Shown: piece by piece, positions 42,817-53,792 of the stretch
Position numbering within the stretch: the first letter of the stretch is position 1
Layout of the letters: the number at the start of each line of letters is the position of its first letter
NCBI RefSeq assembly: GCF_028993635.1
Contig: NZ_CP118631.1
Span: 124,001 to 188,000, forward strand
DNA from: Mucilaginibacter sp. SJ
GTDB taxonomy: Bacteria; Bacteroidota; Bacteroidia; Sphingobacteriales; Sphingobacteriaceae
DNA length: 64,000 bases
Reading direction: 5' to 3'
The notes under the pieces: model-generated
What the model saw: the letters and a program-made list of their open reading frames with translations, nothing else
Databases searched by the model: none
What the model was told of the DNA's origin: nothing
Made by a program: the position numbers and the translations under genes

Positions 42817-45194
42817 TCGCTTTTCAGGCTCTTTACCGGGCTGGTTAACGCTGCTTTTATGGTCTGTAGGCTAACCGTAAGCAGTGTGATGACAAGCGCG
42901 GTAAAACCAGTAATGATGAATATCCATACCGATATACCCGCCCGGTAATCAAAATGCTGAAGCCAGTTGTGCATCAGGTAAAATGCTATAGGTGTAGCCA
43001 ACAGTAATGAAAGCATGACCAGGCTAATGAAATCTGCAGATAATAACCGACAAAGGTTGAAAACTGTTGCCCCCAACACCTTGCGAACGCCGATTTCTTT
43101 CACACGTTGTTCGGCCATAAAGGAAGCCATGCCAAACAATCCCAGGCAACTGATAAAGATTGCCAGCCCGGCAAAGAATGCGGCCAGCCTGCCGATGCGC
43201 TGCTCGTTACCAAATTTTTGAGCGTAGGCCCCGTCAATAAAAGTATATTGGAAGGGCTGTTCAGGGTTAAAACGTTTAAATACCCTCTGGATATTTGCTA
43301 TAGCAGTACCGGCGCTCACCTTTGGGTTAATGCGCAGCAGCACGGTGCCCCCGGCATCTTTATTAAAAAAGTAAACGCATGGCTTCACCTGGCCGTATGG
43401 TGAATCGACAATAATATCTTTGATTACGCCGATGATTTTGAAAGTGACGCCATAAAAAGTAACACTATTTCTTAAAGGGTCCTTCATACCCATAAATTTC
43501 ACAGCGGATTCGTTGATGACTACCGCTGTTGAATCAGTCAGAAAATCTTTAGAAAACTCCCGTCCTTCCCTGAACTGCCATCCGGCGGTTTTTCCGTAGC
43601 CGGCCGAAACGCCATTCTGCTGAAAATCGATACTCAGGTTTGGGTCCTTATCTTTCCATTCAATGGCGCTGGTGCTGCCCGCGGTTTGTGTGGGGTTTAC
43701 ATCTCCTTCTGCTGCCGAAACCACCGTGCCGGTTTTGTACAGTTCATCTTTTACAGCTTCAAAACTTTTATGGATTTGGTCTGTACCCGGGTTAACTGAT
43801 AATAGCCCGTCGCGGGTATAACCCACAGGCCTGTCTTTTGCAAATTGTATTTGCCTGAAAACAACAATGGTGCCTATAATTAGCGTAACAGATACTGTAA
43901 ATTGCAGCACTACCAGTGCTTTGCGGGGGAGGGCAGCCATTTTTCCAACCCTGAAAGCTCCCTTCAGTACCTTTACGGGTTGGAAAGACGACAAATAAAA
44001 AGCAGGGTAACTACCTGCCACTATGCTGGTAAACAAGGTAAAGCCTGCTCCCATAAGCCAGAAAAAAGGGTTGCCCCATGGGATAGTTATTTGTTTGCCG
44101 GCTACTTCATTAAAAAAAGGCAAACTCAATTGCACAAAAAGCAGCGCGAATACAAAGGCAAAGGATACACATAATACTGATTCACTGAAGAACTGATAGA
44201 TCAGCTGGCCCCGGGCCGAGCCGATAGCCTTACGGATACCCACCTCCCGGGCGCGCTTTTCAGACCGGGCAGTACTCAGGTTCATGAAATTGATACAGGC
44301 CAGCAGCAACACAAATACGCCAATGATACCAAACATCCATACATACTGGATACGGCCGCCTGTATTTTTACCATCCTTAAATTCATCATAAAGATGCCAC
44401 TTGCTCATGGGCTGCAGGAACAGCGCAGGTTTCTTTTTAGCGAGAACAGCGTTCACATTACGCAGCTTGGCATCTTTTATTTTTGATGAGATGACCGAAA
44501 GGTCGGCGCCTTCGGCAGTTTGAACATATAGCGTACAAAAGTTTGGCCGCCATGGTTCACGCATCGATCGGATATCATTGGCAGTAAACCCCATATCCCA
44601 GGGCGCGATAAAATTGAGGCCTGCAAATGTGGCATTTGAGGGCATGTCTTCAAACACGCCCCCAACTTTTGCATTGTAGCGGTTATCAATCTTTAAAGTT
44701 TTGTTGATCGGATCACTGTCGCCAAAATAGGCTTTAGCCGTTGAGGCGGAGATCAGGATAGATGAAGGATCGGTAAGCGCGTTGCGGTTGCCCTTCAGCA
44801 TTTGCAATGTAAACATTTCGGGGCCGTTAGGTTCCATAAACACACCCGTACGGTTGAGCTTTTTGGCGTCAAGCGCCAGCATGTGGTCGCCGTAACCGGC
44901 GCTGTTCACCACTTGCTTAAAAAAACTCCCGTAGTTTTTGCGCAGTTCCGCGGCCAGGGGCAGCGGAGCCGATTGCCATGTTTGTACTTCCCCGTTATTA
45001 GTTACATTTTGGATGACCTGGGCAATAGTGTCACGGTTTTTATGATTGCTATCAAAGGATAGCTCATCCCATATCCATAGGCCGATCAGCATGGCTACTG
45101 ACATACCAACAGATAGTCCGGCGATATTGATAACAGAGTGTACCTTGTTTTTGATAAGGTTACGCCATCCAATTATTAGATAATTTCTGATCAT
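42813..45194 (-). CDS. FtsX/MacB-type ABC transporter permease
   Basis: A 793-residue permease with the double-cassette layout common in Bacteroidota. Helix 1 starts after MIRNYLIIGWRNLIKNK, followed by a MacB periplasmic core domain (about residues 45-270), three helices, a second periplasmic domain (~430-660) and four to five C-terminal helices, each half with an FtsX domain (ERKRAREVGIRKAIGSARGQ-like SEKRAREVGIRKAIG and VKEIGVRKVLGATV). It works with an ABC ATPase in lipoprotein release, peptide export or antimicrobial resistance, but no ATPase gene is near, so it is an orphan. A degenerate sigma-54-like sequence lies upstream. Confidence 0.92.
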   Translation of the reverse strand: MIRNYLIIGWRNLIKNKVHSVINIAGLSVGMSVAMLIGLWIWDELSFDSNHKNRDTIAQVIQNVTNNGEVQTWQSAPLPLAAELRKNYGSFFKQVVNSAGYGDHMLALDAKKLNRTGVFMEPNGPEMFTLQMLKGNRNALTDPSSILISASTAKAYFGDSDPINKTLKIDNRYNAKVGGVFEDMPSNATFAGLNFIAPWDMGFTANDIRSMREPWRPNFCTLYVQTAEGADLSVISSKIKDAKLRNVNAVLAKKKPALFLQPMSKWHLYDEFKDGKNTGGRIQYVWMFGIIGVFVLLLACINFMNLSTARSEKRAREVGIRKAIGSARGQLIYQFFSESVLCVSFAFVFALLFVQLSLPFFNEVAGKQITIPWGNPFFWLMGAGFTLFTSIVAGSYPAFYLSSFQPVKVLKGAFRVGKMAALPRKALVVLQFTVSVTLIIGTIVVFRQIQFAKDRPVGYTRDGLLSVNPGTDQIHKSFEAVKDELYKTGTVVSAAEGDVNPTQTAGSTSAIEWKDKDPNLSIDFQQNGVSAGYGKTAGWQFREGREFSKDFLTDSTAVVINESAVKFMGMKDPLRNSVTFYGVTFKIIGVIKDIIVDSPYGQVKPCVYFFNKDAGGTVLLRINPKVSAGTAIANIQRVFKRFNPEQPFQYTFIDGAYAQKFGNEQRIGRLAAFFAGLAIFISCLGLFGMASFMAEQRVKEIGVRKVLGATVFNLCRLLSADFISLVMLSLLLATPIAFYLMHNWLQHFDYRAGISVWIFIITGFTALVITLLTVSLQTIKAALTSPVKSLKSE

Positions 45195-45819
45195 AAAATT
45201 GATTGTTTAATTGGCAGCCACCGATGCGCAGACAGGCCTGCTTCAAGAATATGTATCAAATGTGTGCCAAATGATTAATTTGTTGTAAATCAATTTATTG
45301 TGGTGCGATAGCGTCTTGGGGATTGTTCGGATTCGGACGGTTGTGTTCGGTTTTATTTGGGGGCGTTTTGTGAGTGTGCCTTTTTTAACTGAATGTTTTT
45401 CATCTGGCCGCAAAAAATGCTTTGCCGTTGAGTATCAACCCACAATATCATTGTCTTTATAGCAGATCATACGTTTGCCGCCGTTATGGCGCCATTATTT
45501 CACTTTCCCCTGATTAACTATTCTTTACAAGTCTAACCTTAATGGTTATCAAATATTGTTTGGCCAACAATGAAGTTGCTTGTCTTCATAAAACAGGTAA
45601 GGGAAAGTTGCAACCCTGAAAATGCAGCGTCATCAAATATGTTTTATTTATACTTCCTTTAAAAAAACTGTCTTACGATTGTTTAACAGGTTCATTTATC
45701 GCTGTTATCCTCAAATGCAGCTTTTTTCAGGATTGATAGGAACGTTTTTAACCAATAGTATACGCTCCTGGTAAATAAGGGCAGGTAAACGCCTGCCAAT
45801 ACATTAAGAATTTTAAAAT
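45195..45819. other. Divergent regulatory region, permease / polysaccharide lyase
   Basis: 625 bases without a gene. On the minus strand TTGGCACACATTTGAT (about 45255-45270) resembles a sigma-54 -24/-12 promoter, with a GG to GA spacing one base short of consensus. About 55 bases further upstream TGTTCG-N4-CGGACG (45324-45339) is a dyad of the type bound by NtrC-like activators next to such permeases. A GGCAGG-N6-CCTGCC hairpin (45780-45797) lies in the leader of the lyase gene. The rest shows nothing recognisable. Confidence 0.4.
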
Positions 45820-47469
45820 ATGAGAAACAAATTATTAGGATTAATCGGCTGCTGTATAATTACTGCGGTTGGGTGTAAAAAGACCATTTCGCCCGAAAGT
45901 ATTTCCGGACAAACCAATGAAACCGGGAATGCCAAACTTAAAACTAATGCTACATTCAGTTACATCCATCCGGGTATGCTGCATACCTCTGCAGACCTGA
46001 TCCGGATGCAAACACAGGTAAACGCCAATGCCTCCCCCTGGGTAGACAGTTACAATCTGCTCACTGCCAATTCGTATGCGCAGCTTAATTATGTCATGGC
46101 CGGTCCGAATGATACGCTCACGCGAACCAGTACCGGAGGCAATTATGTACACATTATGCGTGACGCTGCCGCAGCCTATCAGGATGCTTTGCAATGGTAC
46201 ATTTCGGGCAATAATGCATATGCCGACAAAGCTGTGAGCATTCTTAATGCCTGGGCAACCACATGTAAAGCAATAGGAGGGGATTCAAACTATGCGCTGG
46301 CTTCCGGTCTTTATGGATACCAGCTTGCAAATGCCGCCGAAATCCTTCGTTCGTACAGTGGCTGGGCGGCTACCGACTTTAACAACTTTAAAGCATTTAT
46401 GTTAAATGTTTTCTATCCGGCCGCCAATGGTTTCCTTACCAATCACAACGGTACCTGCGATACGCATTATTGGGCAAACTGGGACCTGTGCAATATGGCT
46501 ACTATTTTATCAATCGGCATTTTATGCGATGATCAGGCCAAGTTTAACCAGGCTATAACTTATTTTAAGAGCGGTATTGGCAATGGGAATATCGACAGGG
46601 CTGTGTTCTATGTTCACCCCGGTAACCTTGGGCAAAACCAGGAAGCGGGCCGCGACCAGGGACACGCAACGCTGGACATTTCGCTGGTAGGTGCATTTTG
46701 CCAGATGGCCTTTAACCAGGGCCAGGATCTGTTCGCGTACGAGGGCAACAAGGTACTTGCATTAGCCGAATATACCGCGAAGTATAATCTGAATATGACG
46801 GTGCCTTATAACACTTACAACAATTGCGACAATGTTAACCAAACTGTTATTTCAGCTGCTTCCCGCGGTACCATCCGCCCTTGCTGGGAACTGATTTACA
46901 ACCATTACCAGAACGTGATGGGCGTAACTGCAACTTTTAGCAGCCAATTTGCCACCCAGGTAAGGCCGGAAGGGGGCGGAGGTAACTACGGATCTACCAG
47001 CGGCGGGTTTGACCAACTGGGTTTTGGTACACTTACCGCTACCGTTGGTACACAACCTATTGCCAATGGTACCTACCATGTGGTTAACAGGGCTACAGGT
47101 AAATACCTCGATAACCTTGGTGCAACTACAGACGGAGCTACTGTTGGACAATGGGCTTCGAGCACCAGCAATAATCAAAAATGGACACTTACTTATAGCG
47201 GCGGTTACTATAAGCTGATATGCGTATCGAGCGGAAAAGCGCTGGATAGCTATAACCATACTGCTGATGCTTCGACCGTTGCACAGTGGACCAGCGGGGG
47301 CAGTACCAATCAGCAATGGACAATTGTTCCGATAGGTTCATATTTTAAAATTGTGAACAGGACGAATGGTAAATGCCTGGATACCGGCGGAGGCACAGCA
47401 AACGGCAGCCCTATGGAGTTTTACGGTAACAATAGCAGCCTGAATCAGCAATGGAGCATTGTGCCCTGA
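45820..47469 (+). CDS. Alginate-lyase-like lipoprotein with C-terminal ricin-type lectin domain
   Basis: A 549-residue exported protein. The lipoprotein signal has lipobox AVGC near residue 19. Residues ~45-390 form an (alpha/alpha) toroid of the alginate lyase (PF05426-like) superfamily, recognised by NYVHIMRDAAAAYQDALQWYISGN, THYWANWDLCNMATILSIG and GQNQEAGRDQGHATLDISLVG. Residues ~410-549 are a beta-trefoil with three repeats, each ending in a QxW motif (NQKW, NQQW, NQQW), that is a CBM13/RicinB lectin. The likely role is cleavage of a uronic-acid polysaccharide at the cell surface. The exact lyase family (for example PL5 or PL38) cannot be fixed by eye. Confidence 0.85.
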   Translation: MRNKLLGLIGCCIITAVGCKKTISPESISGQTNETGNAKLKTNATFSYIHPGMLHTSADLIRMQTQVNANASPWVDSYNLLTANSYAQLNYVMAGPNDTLTRTSTGGNYVHIMRDAAAAYQDALQWYISGNNAYADKAVSILNAWATTCKAIGGDSNYALASGLYGYQLANAAEILRSYSGWAATDFNNFKAFMLNVFYPAANGFLTNHNGTCDTHYWANWDLCNMATILSIGILCDDQAKFNQAITYFKSGIGNGNIDRAVFYVHPGNLGQNQEAGRDQGHATLDISLVGAFCQMAFNQGQDLFAYEGNKVLALAEYTAKYNLNMTVPYNTYNNCDNVNQTVISAASRGTIRPCWELIYNHYQNVMGVTATFSSQFATQVRPEGGGGNYGSTSGGFDQLGFGTLTATVGTQPIANGTYHVVNRATGKYLDNLGATTDGATVGQWASSTSNNQKWTLTYSGGYYKLICVSSGKALDSYNHTADASTVAQWTSGGSTNQQWTIVPIGSYFKIVNRTNGKCLDTGGGTANGSPMEFYGNNSSLNQQWSIVP

Positions 47470-47500
47470 TGAACGTTATACTTAAGTTAGATTTAGATCA

Positions 47501-47545
47501 ATTATGCCGGCGGCTATCCTTTTATAGGATAGCCGCCGGCATAAT
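47501..47545 (+). terminator. Strong hairpin after the polysaccharide lyase gene
   Basis: A perfect 20-bp stem (47501-47520 and 47526-47545) with a TTTAT loop, GC-rich in the middle. There is no T tract after it. It starts 32 bases after the stop. Confidence 0.75.
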
Positions 47546-47789
47546 AACAATCTTTGAAAGTAAAGGCGATCCCTGTTCGCCGGTCATCGGGCAGTAAAGC
47601 CGAAGCCTTTCCGCTGCTTATTTTCCTGCGCGTCTATCGAATGATTGGTTTTCATATTATTAAGCGTATGTTTAAGTGTTGATCGCGTGTTTATAATACT
47701 TTGTTCAAATAATTGATTTTCTGTAAATAATTAAACCAATTGATCTGTCTGACCGTATAAAGGTTGAATATTATTAAGAATATTATTTG
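47546..47789. other. Gene-poor leader before the giant T9SS protein
   Basis: About 240 bases. On the minus strand a 23-codon frame (47584-47655, starting MKTNHSIDAQENKQRKG) is the only open stretch and is probably chance. The AT-rich end (ATTATTTG just before 47790) may hold the promoter of the giant gene. Confidence 0.4.
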
Positions 47790-50700
47790 ATGGCATTTTT
47801 ACCTGTGAATATGAGAGGGCGTCATGCTTACTTTTTACTATCGATTTTTTTAATATTGCTGGGGAATAACATTTTTGCCGCTGTTCCCATCATTACCTAT
47901 ACTTCATCCAATGTTTATACAGTTGGCACAGCCATTACTACCCTGACCCCCTCGGTTACTAACGGCGTTAGCGCGATAGGCTATAGCGCGACTACAACAG
48001 CGCTTACCGGCGCTACCTTAAATAACCCGCGCGGTGTAGCTATTGATGCAGCCGGCAATATTTATGTAACCAATACGGGTAACAACACCATCAGCAGATA
48101 TAATTCAAGCGGTACTTACCTGGGTACCTTTGGTACGGGTGCTACCATGTCTCTCCCTAAAGACCTGGTTTTTGATTCATCGGGTAACGCTTATGTACTG
48201 AACCTTGGCGCTACTCCAGGTACAGGCAGCGTATATAAATATAATTCAAGCGGTGTATACCAGTCTACCATACTTAGCAGCTTAAACTATGCTTTGGGAA
48301 TTACCATTGATCAATCAGATAACATTTATATCGCTGATCAGGGTGCTGTTACGGTGCAAAAATACAATACCAGTGGTACACTCTTACTTTCATTGCCCAC
48401 TACTAATTTAAACACTCCACTTGGAGTAGCTGTGGATGCATCGGGTAACATTTACGTGTTAAATAACGGCACCGGGAACGTAACAAAATACAATTCGGCC
48501 GGAACCTTTCAATCTACTTTTCTTAGCGGGTATACATCAGCACAAACCATAACCATTGATGGTGCCGGAAATTTTTATGTAGGCGACAATGCAGCTACCA
48601 ATATAGTTAAGGTTTACAATCAAAGCGGTACCTTACTTACCAGTAAAGCCCTTACGGACCCTGAAGGGATAGCTGTTGACAGTAAAGGCGTCCTGTATAC
48701 CTCGGCTTATTATGCTAACCAGATGAATAAATCCACCCCAACCGGCGGCTTTTTCCTGAGCGGATCCTTACCTGCGGGCTTAACCTTTAACAGTTCAACA
48801 GGCAGCATCAGCGGCACCCCGACAGCAGCGATGGCAACCACCTCCTATACCGTTACCGCCTATAATGCCAGCGGTGCAGGTACCAGCAATACATTTACTA
48901 TTACGGTTAACCCTACCACCCCTACGGGTACCGGCGGCTCAACATGTGCTTCGGGAACAGCAACACTTTCAGCTTCAGGAAGCTCACCGTCGGGCGGGGT
49001 ATATAACTGGTATGCTGCCCTTACAGGCGGTTCATCTTTAGGAACGGGCTCAACCTTTACTACGCCAACTCTAACGGCAACTACAACCTATTATGTCAGC
49101 TATACTCAAAACGGGGCAACAAGCACGCCACGCATCGCCGTAACTGCAACTGTAAATGCCGGTCCGGCTATTGCTACTGCCCCTACAAGTCCAACCGGCA
49201 GTTTATATCTTTCCTATCCGTTTACCGGTAATGCCAACGATGTTTCTGGCAATTCAAATAATGGAACACTTCAAAACGCCCCCACGCTTGTTGCAGATCG
49301 TTATTCGGCAGCAAACAGCGCCTATAGCTTTAATGGTTCAACTCAGTATGTTTCTACCGCTACTGCTGTAGCGTTCCCCGGCCCCCAAAACTTTTCCATT
49401 AGCGTATGGTTCAAAACCAGTTCGGCAGGAGGCAGGCTGGTAGGTTTTGGCTCATCGCAAACCGGGCTGAGTATTAACAGTGACCGACATATTTATATGA
49501 GTAACAGCGGACAACTTTATTTTGGCCTTTTCCCGGGAATACTTAAAACCATAAATACTACGACAACTTACGCGGATGGTAACTGGCATCATGTGGTGGC
49601 TACCGAATCAACAACCAACGGAGCCAACCTGTATGTTGATGGGGTATTGCAGGCTACAGATGCCACCATGACCGCCTCGCAATCTTATGGCGGTTACTGG
49701 CGTATCGGTTATGATAATCTATTAGGTTGGACAAATGCCCCCACCAGTTATTTGTTTAATGGATCATTGGACGATATTGCCGTGTATAATACCGAATTGA
49801 CGGCATCCCAGGTTTACACGTTGTACGGAGGCGGCAGCACGCCGGTATGTGCCGGCAGTACCATGGCGTTACAAGTTAATACGGTAAGCGGCGCCACTTA
49901 TTCGTGGTCGGGCCCAAATAGCTTTACATCAACTTTGCAAAATCCTACCATTGCCAATGCTACTACTGCAAACTCCGGGGTATATACGGTTACGGTAACA
50001 TCGTCGAGCGGCTGTACATCACAATTAAGTGTAACAGCTGTAGTAAATGCCCTTCCGTCTGCCACATTTACCGCAACTTCAGCGGTTAGTGTTAATTCCA
50101 ATGCAACAATAACCTATACTGGTACTGATCCTTCAACATCAACTTATTCATGGGATTTTGATGGCGGCACGCCCTCAACCGGAACAGGGCAGGGACCGTT
50201 CTCTGTACAGTGGACAACAGCCGGAACAAAAACAATAACACTCACCATCACCAATGCAAATGGGTGTTCTGCTGTTTCAACACAAACAGTTTCTGTTTCT
50301 AACTACTATGGAAATTATGCTTTCGGAGACGCCATTACGCTAAATACTACTTCACTTGGCATTACCTCAAATCTTACTAATTTTCCGGCATTACTTAGTA
50401 TACAGGATAATAACCTGATTATTTCAAATACCTGTACTGATAAAGTGCAAAACCCTAATGGGCCAAATTATGATTTTGCATTTGTAAGCGGCGGTAGCGA
50501 GCTATATTACCAGGTAGAGAGTTATGACCAAACTACCGGCACTTTACTGGTTTGGGTGCAAATACCTACTTTAACTTACGCTGCTAATAACAACATAATG
50601 TTTTATTATGGCTCAAAATCCCCCACAGTAACACACAATACGGCGTTTTTTGCAAATACCTGGGCAAGTAATTACCTGGCTGTGTTCCATTTTAATGAAT

Positions 50701-53700
50701 CGAGCTACACGGGTTCGGTTGCCGATGGTACCGCGGGAGGGCATACAGGTACTACCAGCGGAATGACCTCGGCAGATCTTGTTACCGGTAAAATCGGCAC
50801 GGCTTACAGTTTTAACGGATCAAGTAAAAAAATTACTGCCAATGCCGTGTCTGTTACAGGCCCCTTCACCTTATCTGCCTGGGTTAAATTAGGGGCGACT
50901 GGACTGGACCAAAAAGTAATGACAAACCAGGCCGCCGGTGGGGGCACCAGTGGCGGCTATAAACTTGGTGTTTATACTACTAATATCCCCGAATCAGAAT
51001 CGGGTATTGCCACAACCAGGTTTAGTACACCTAATCCAACCGCTTTTGCCAGTGGCGCATGGCATTATATACAAAGTGTTTACACAGGTACAACCCTTAG
51101 CACGTATGTTGATGGAACACAATATAAAATATTAACTACTTCCAATAATCCTTCGGTCAATACAAGCTTTTATATTGGGGTCGGAGAAGCGGGAACCAGC
51201 TTTTATTTTAACGGGGTAATTGATGAGCCGCGTGTTTCAAACGTTGCAAAAACGGCCGATTGGCTAAAAGCTGAATATGTAAATCAAAATAACCCGGTAA
51301 CGTTTACTACTGTTGGTACTACCACTACCAATACCACTAATGCGGCAGCAATACCAGGTGCATTAACTTATACCTATAAAGGCGTTACAGGAACTTATAC
51401 CGATGCCAGCAACTGGGATAACACCACTGCCGGTATTACTAATCAGGCCCCGGCATTCGACGGTACAGCTACCTTAATTATCCCTACAGGGAAAAGTATT
51501 ACAATTAATTCTGATGCATCGGTATACGGGCTTACTTTAAGCGGTACGGCTTCAATAAGCCTGAGCGCAAATTTGAGCGTTGGGTGTAATATTTATAACC
51601 AGGGCACCGGAAAAATAGATTGGAATAATTTAAATACATCGAAGATAACCTGGAATGGGACCAGTGCCGCCCAAAGCTACAATGGTGCAGCTTCTACAGG
51701 GTATACGCATGTGGGCACTATGGAAGTGAATAATTCGGCGGGTGGAACTATAACGGTTAATAGTGACACACTTGATATTTACAGCGAACTCAAAATTACC
51801 AAGGGGAACCTGGCGGTTGCCTCCGGGGCTATTATGGTACTCAAAAGCAGTGTATCTCAAACGGCCTCTGTCGATCCTATCCCGACAGGGTACAGCATTA
51901 CAGGAACAGTATATGCAGAACGTTATTTCAAGGCCGGGACTATTGCTACCAATACCCGTAATTACCGGCTCTTGTCTTCCCCGGTAAATACCACTACAGG
52001 TGCCTATAACCTCAGTTATCTGAACACCAATTCAGGTAATTTCTCCGGGGTTTTTGTTGCCGGCCCAACCGGGACGGCAGGTGGATTTACGGTCACCAAC
52101 GCTGCCTCTACGGTTTATTTATACAAAGAGAACCTGCCCGCAAGCAGCACTACTTTTAATTCGGGAAATTTTAAGGGCTTAACAGATATTTCGGGTAACA
52201 CCATCTCTTATTATACAGGTACGGGTACTACCACTGCAACAACAACGCTTCCGGTAGGTAATGGCTACATGTTATATTATGCCGGAAATAATGTTAACAA
52301 TGTTACTTCCACAACAGCACTGAATAAACAATACCGCTTTGGCGGAAGCTATATTGATCCGGATGCTTCAACTATGGTAGCTGTAGGTACGCTTAACCAG
52401 GGCAGCATCCCGGTAAAACTATGGTGGAACAGCAGCAGCACCACTTTAAGCAAAGCACAAACCGGTTATAATCTGGTAGGCAACCCATATGCCTCTTCTA
52501 TTGATTGGGACACTTTTTCGCAAAGCAGTTCAACAAACGGCATTTATGGCCCCGGTGTATCTGCTACCATATATGTTTTCAATTATACCAATAAAAATTA
52601 TGGCACTTATACCGCTTTGATCCCGGGGGGCATTGGTACCAATAATGCAACACGTTACATTGCAAGCGGACAGGGCTTTTTTGTGCAGGCTACTACAACC
52701 TCTGCTTCATTGACTTTTAATGAAGTAGCCAAAACAACAGTGCAACCCAGCTCCCTGGGGAGTACCCTTTATATGTTAATGAGCAAAAAAAGCCAGGCAT
52801 TAGCCAAGCCCCAGTTAATGCGGGTGAAGCTCTCGGCTGATTCGGTTAATACCGATGAGATCATGGTATTATTTGATCCCGGATCCAAAAATGAATATGA
52901 GCCTTTTTATGATTCAGACCGGTTAAACGGCATCGGAAATGTTTCGACACTGGCCAGCTACGGATACAGGAGCCAAAATATGCTCGCCATTAACAGGATG
53001 AATGTCATAGATTCCACTACCAGGGTAAAGTTATTTGTGAATGTTAATAATTCGGCAACCACAGATACGATTTCCGGTTCGGGATTTGAATCACTTGATT
53101 CGAGATATGACATATACCTGCTTGATCATTATAAAAAAGATTCTTTGCTTTTCAGCCAGTATAAACGTTACCCGTTCAATATCGACAAAACAGACACAAC
53201 CAGCTACGGCGCAAACAGGTTTGAAATCGTATTTCATAAAAAAAGCTCGTTAAGCTACCGGTTGCTGAGTTTTGAGGCAAGCCCGGTTAAAGACGGTATT
53301 CAGTTAACCTGGAAAACGGAGCATGAAGGAAACCTGTCGGGCTTTACACTGCAAAGGCAGGACGGCTCAAAGGAATTTGTTCCTTTAACGTCAATGTTAA
53401 GCAATGGCAGCGGGTCTTATACTTATATAGACAGGTTCCCGTCAGCAGGAACCAATTACTATCGCTTGCAGCAAAATGATCCTTTTAACACCATCAGCTA
53501 TAGTAAAACGATATCCGTTAACTTCAACGCTCCAGGTATCATTAATGAGATAATGACACTTTATCCTAATCCGGTTAATAGTGAGTTTTATATTAAGATC
53601 AATAGGAACGCACCAGACAGGGTGATACTTAAGGTAACCGGCATAACCGGTCAGGTAATGTTTTACCGGGAAACGGATGGCAATAATATACAACAGAACG

Positions 53701-53792
53701 TAGGCAGTCTGCTGCCCGGAAACTACATTGTTGAGATTTCGGACAAGGTAACCAAAAGGCTGATTGGGATTAAAAAATTTAATAAGAAATGA
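47790..53792 (+). CDS. Giant multidomain T9SS-secreted surface protein
   Basis: About 2000 residues. The signal peptide is RHAYFLLSIFLILLGNNIFA; ATG 47811 is an equally possible start. Domains in order: six NHL propeller repeats (about 80-310, e.g. AIDAAGNIYVTNTGNN), a putative Ig domain (LPAGLTFNSSTGSISGTPT, ~320-375), an Ig-like unit, a LamG/ConA-like domain (~470-680), Ig and PKD (SWDFDGGTPSTG, ~755-840), DUF2341-like (~840-950), a second LamG (~960-1157), a beta-helix-like region (~1180-1330), a long unclassified segment with DUF-type sorting-associated repeats, and a T9SS type A sorting domain (last ~85 residues, TLYPNPVNSEFYIKI to KKFNKK). Likely an adhesin or polysaccharide binder. Its TGA overlaps the next gene's ATG. 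Confidence 0.9.
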   Translation: MAFLPVNMRGRHAYFLLSIFLILLGNNIFAAVPIITYTSSNVYTVGTAITTLTPSVTNGVSAIGYSATTTALTGATLNNPRGVAIDAAGNIYVTNTGNNTISRYNSSGTYLGTFGTGATMSLPKDLVFDSSGNAYVLNLGATPGTGSVYKYNSSGVYQSTILSSLNYALGITIDQSDNIYIADQGAVTVQKYNTSGTLLLSLPTTNLNTPLGVAVDASGNIYVLNNGTGNVTKYNSAGTFQSTFLSGYTSAQTITIDGAGNFYVGDNAATNIVKVYNQSGTLLTSKALTDPEGIAVDSKGVLYTSAYYANQMNKSTPTGGFFLSGSLPAGLTFNSSTGSISGTPTAAMATTSYTVTAYNASGAGTSNTFTITVNPTTPTGTGGSTCASGTATLSASGSSPSGGVYNWYAALTGGSSLGTGSTFTTPTLTATTTYYVSYTQNGATSTPRIAVTATVNAGPAIATAPTSPTGSLYLSYPFTGNANDVSGNSNNGTLQNAPTLVADRYSAANSAYSFNGSTQYVSTATAVAFPGPQNFSISVWFKTSSAGGRLVGFGSSQTGLSINSDRHIYMSNSGQLYFGLFPGILKTINTTTTYADGNWHHVVATESTTNGANLYVDGVLQATDATMTASQSYGGYWRIGYDNLLGWTNAPTSYLFNGSLDDIAVYNTELTASQVYTLYGGGSTPVCAGSTMALQVNTVSGATYSWSGPNSFTSTLQNPTIANATTANSGVYTVTVTSSSGCTSQLSVTAVVNALPSATFTATSAVSVNSNATITYTGTDPSTSTYSWDFDGGTPSTGTGQGPFSVQWTTAGTKTITLTITNANGCSAVSTQTVSVSNYYGNYAFGDAITLNTTSLGITSNLTNFPALLSIQDNNLIISNTCTDKVQNPNGPNYDFAFVSGGSELYYQVESYDQTTGTLLVWVQIPTLTYAANNNIMFYYGSKSPTVTHNTAFFANTWASNYLAVFHFNESSYTGSVADGTAGGHTGTTSGMTSADLVTGKIGTAYSFNGSSKKITANAVSVTGPFTLSAWVKLGATGLDQKVMTNQAAGGGTSGGYKLGVYTTNIPESESGIATTRFSTPNPTAFASGAWHYIQSVYTGTTLSTYVDGTQYKILTTSNNPSVNTSFYIGVGEAGTSFYFNGVIDEPRVSNVAKTADWLKAEYVNQNNPVTFTTVGTTTTNTTNAAAIPGALTYTYKGVTGTYTDASNWDNTTAGITNQAPAFDGTATLIIPTGKSITINSDASVYGLTLSGTASISLSANLSVGCNIYNQGTGKIDWNNLNTSKITWNGTSAAQSYNGAASTGYTHVGTMEVNNSAGGTITVNSDTLDIYSELKITKGNLAVASGAIMVLKSSVSQTASVDPIPTGYSITGTVYAERYFKAGTIATNTRNYRLLSSPVNTTTGAYNLSYLNTNSGNFSGVFVAGPTGTAGGFTVTNAASTVYLYKENLPASSTTFNSGNFKGLTDISGNTISYYTGTGTTTATTTLPVGNGYMLYYAGNNVNNVTSTTALNKQYRFGGSYIDPDASTMVAVGTLNQGSIPVKLWWNSSSTTLSKAQTGYNLVGNPYASSIDWDTFSQSSSTNGIYGPGVSATIYVFNYTNKNYGTYTALIPGGIGTNNATRYIASGQGFFVQATTTSASLTFNEVAKTTVQPSSLGSTLYMLMSKKSQALAKPQLMRVKLSADSVNTDEIMVLFDPGSKNEYEPFYDSDRLNGIGNVSTLASYGYRSQNMLAINRMNVIDSTTRVKLFVNVNNSATTDTISGSGFESLDSRYDIYLLDHYKKDSLLFSQYKRYPFNIDKTDTTSYGANRFEIVFHKKSSLSYRLLSFEASPVKDGIQLTWKTEHEGNLSGFTLQRQDGSKEFVPLTSMLSNGSGSYTYIDRFPSAGTNYYRLQQNDPFNTISYSKTISVNFNAPGIINEIMTLYPNPVNSEFYIKINRNAPDRVILKVTGITGQVMFYRETDGNNIQQNVGSLLPGNYIVEISDKVTKRLIGIKKFNKK

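Noticed and set aside
47584..47655. 23-residue peptide on the minus strand
   Set aside because: Opens opposite a gene leader, no promoter-like element and no recognisable feature; left as probably chance.
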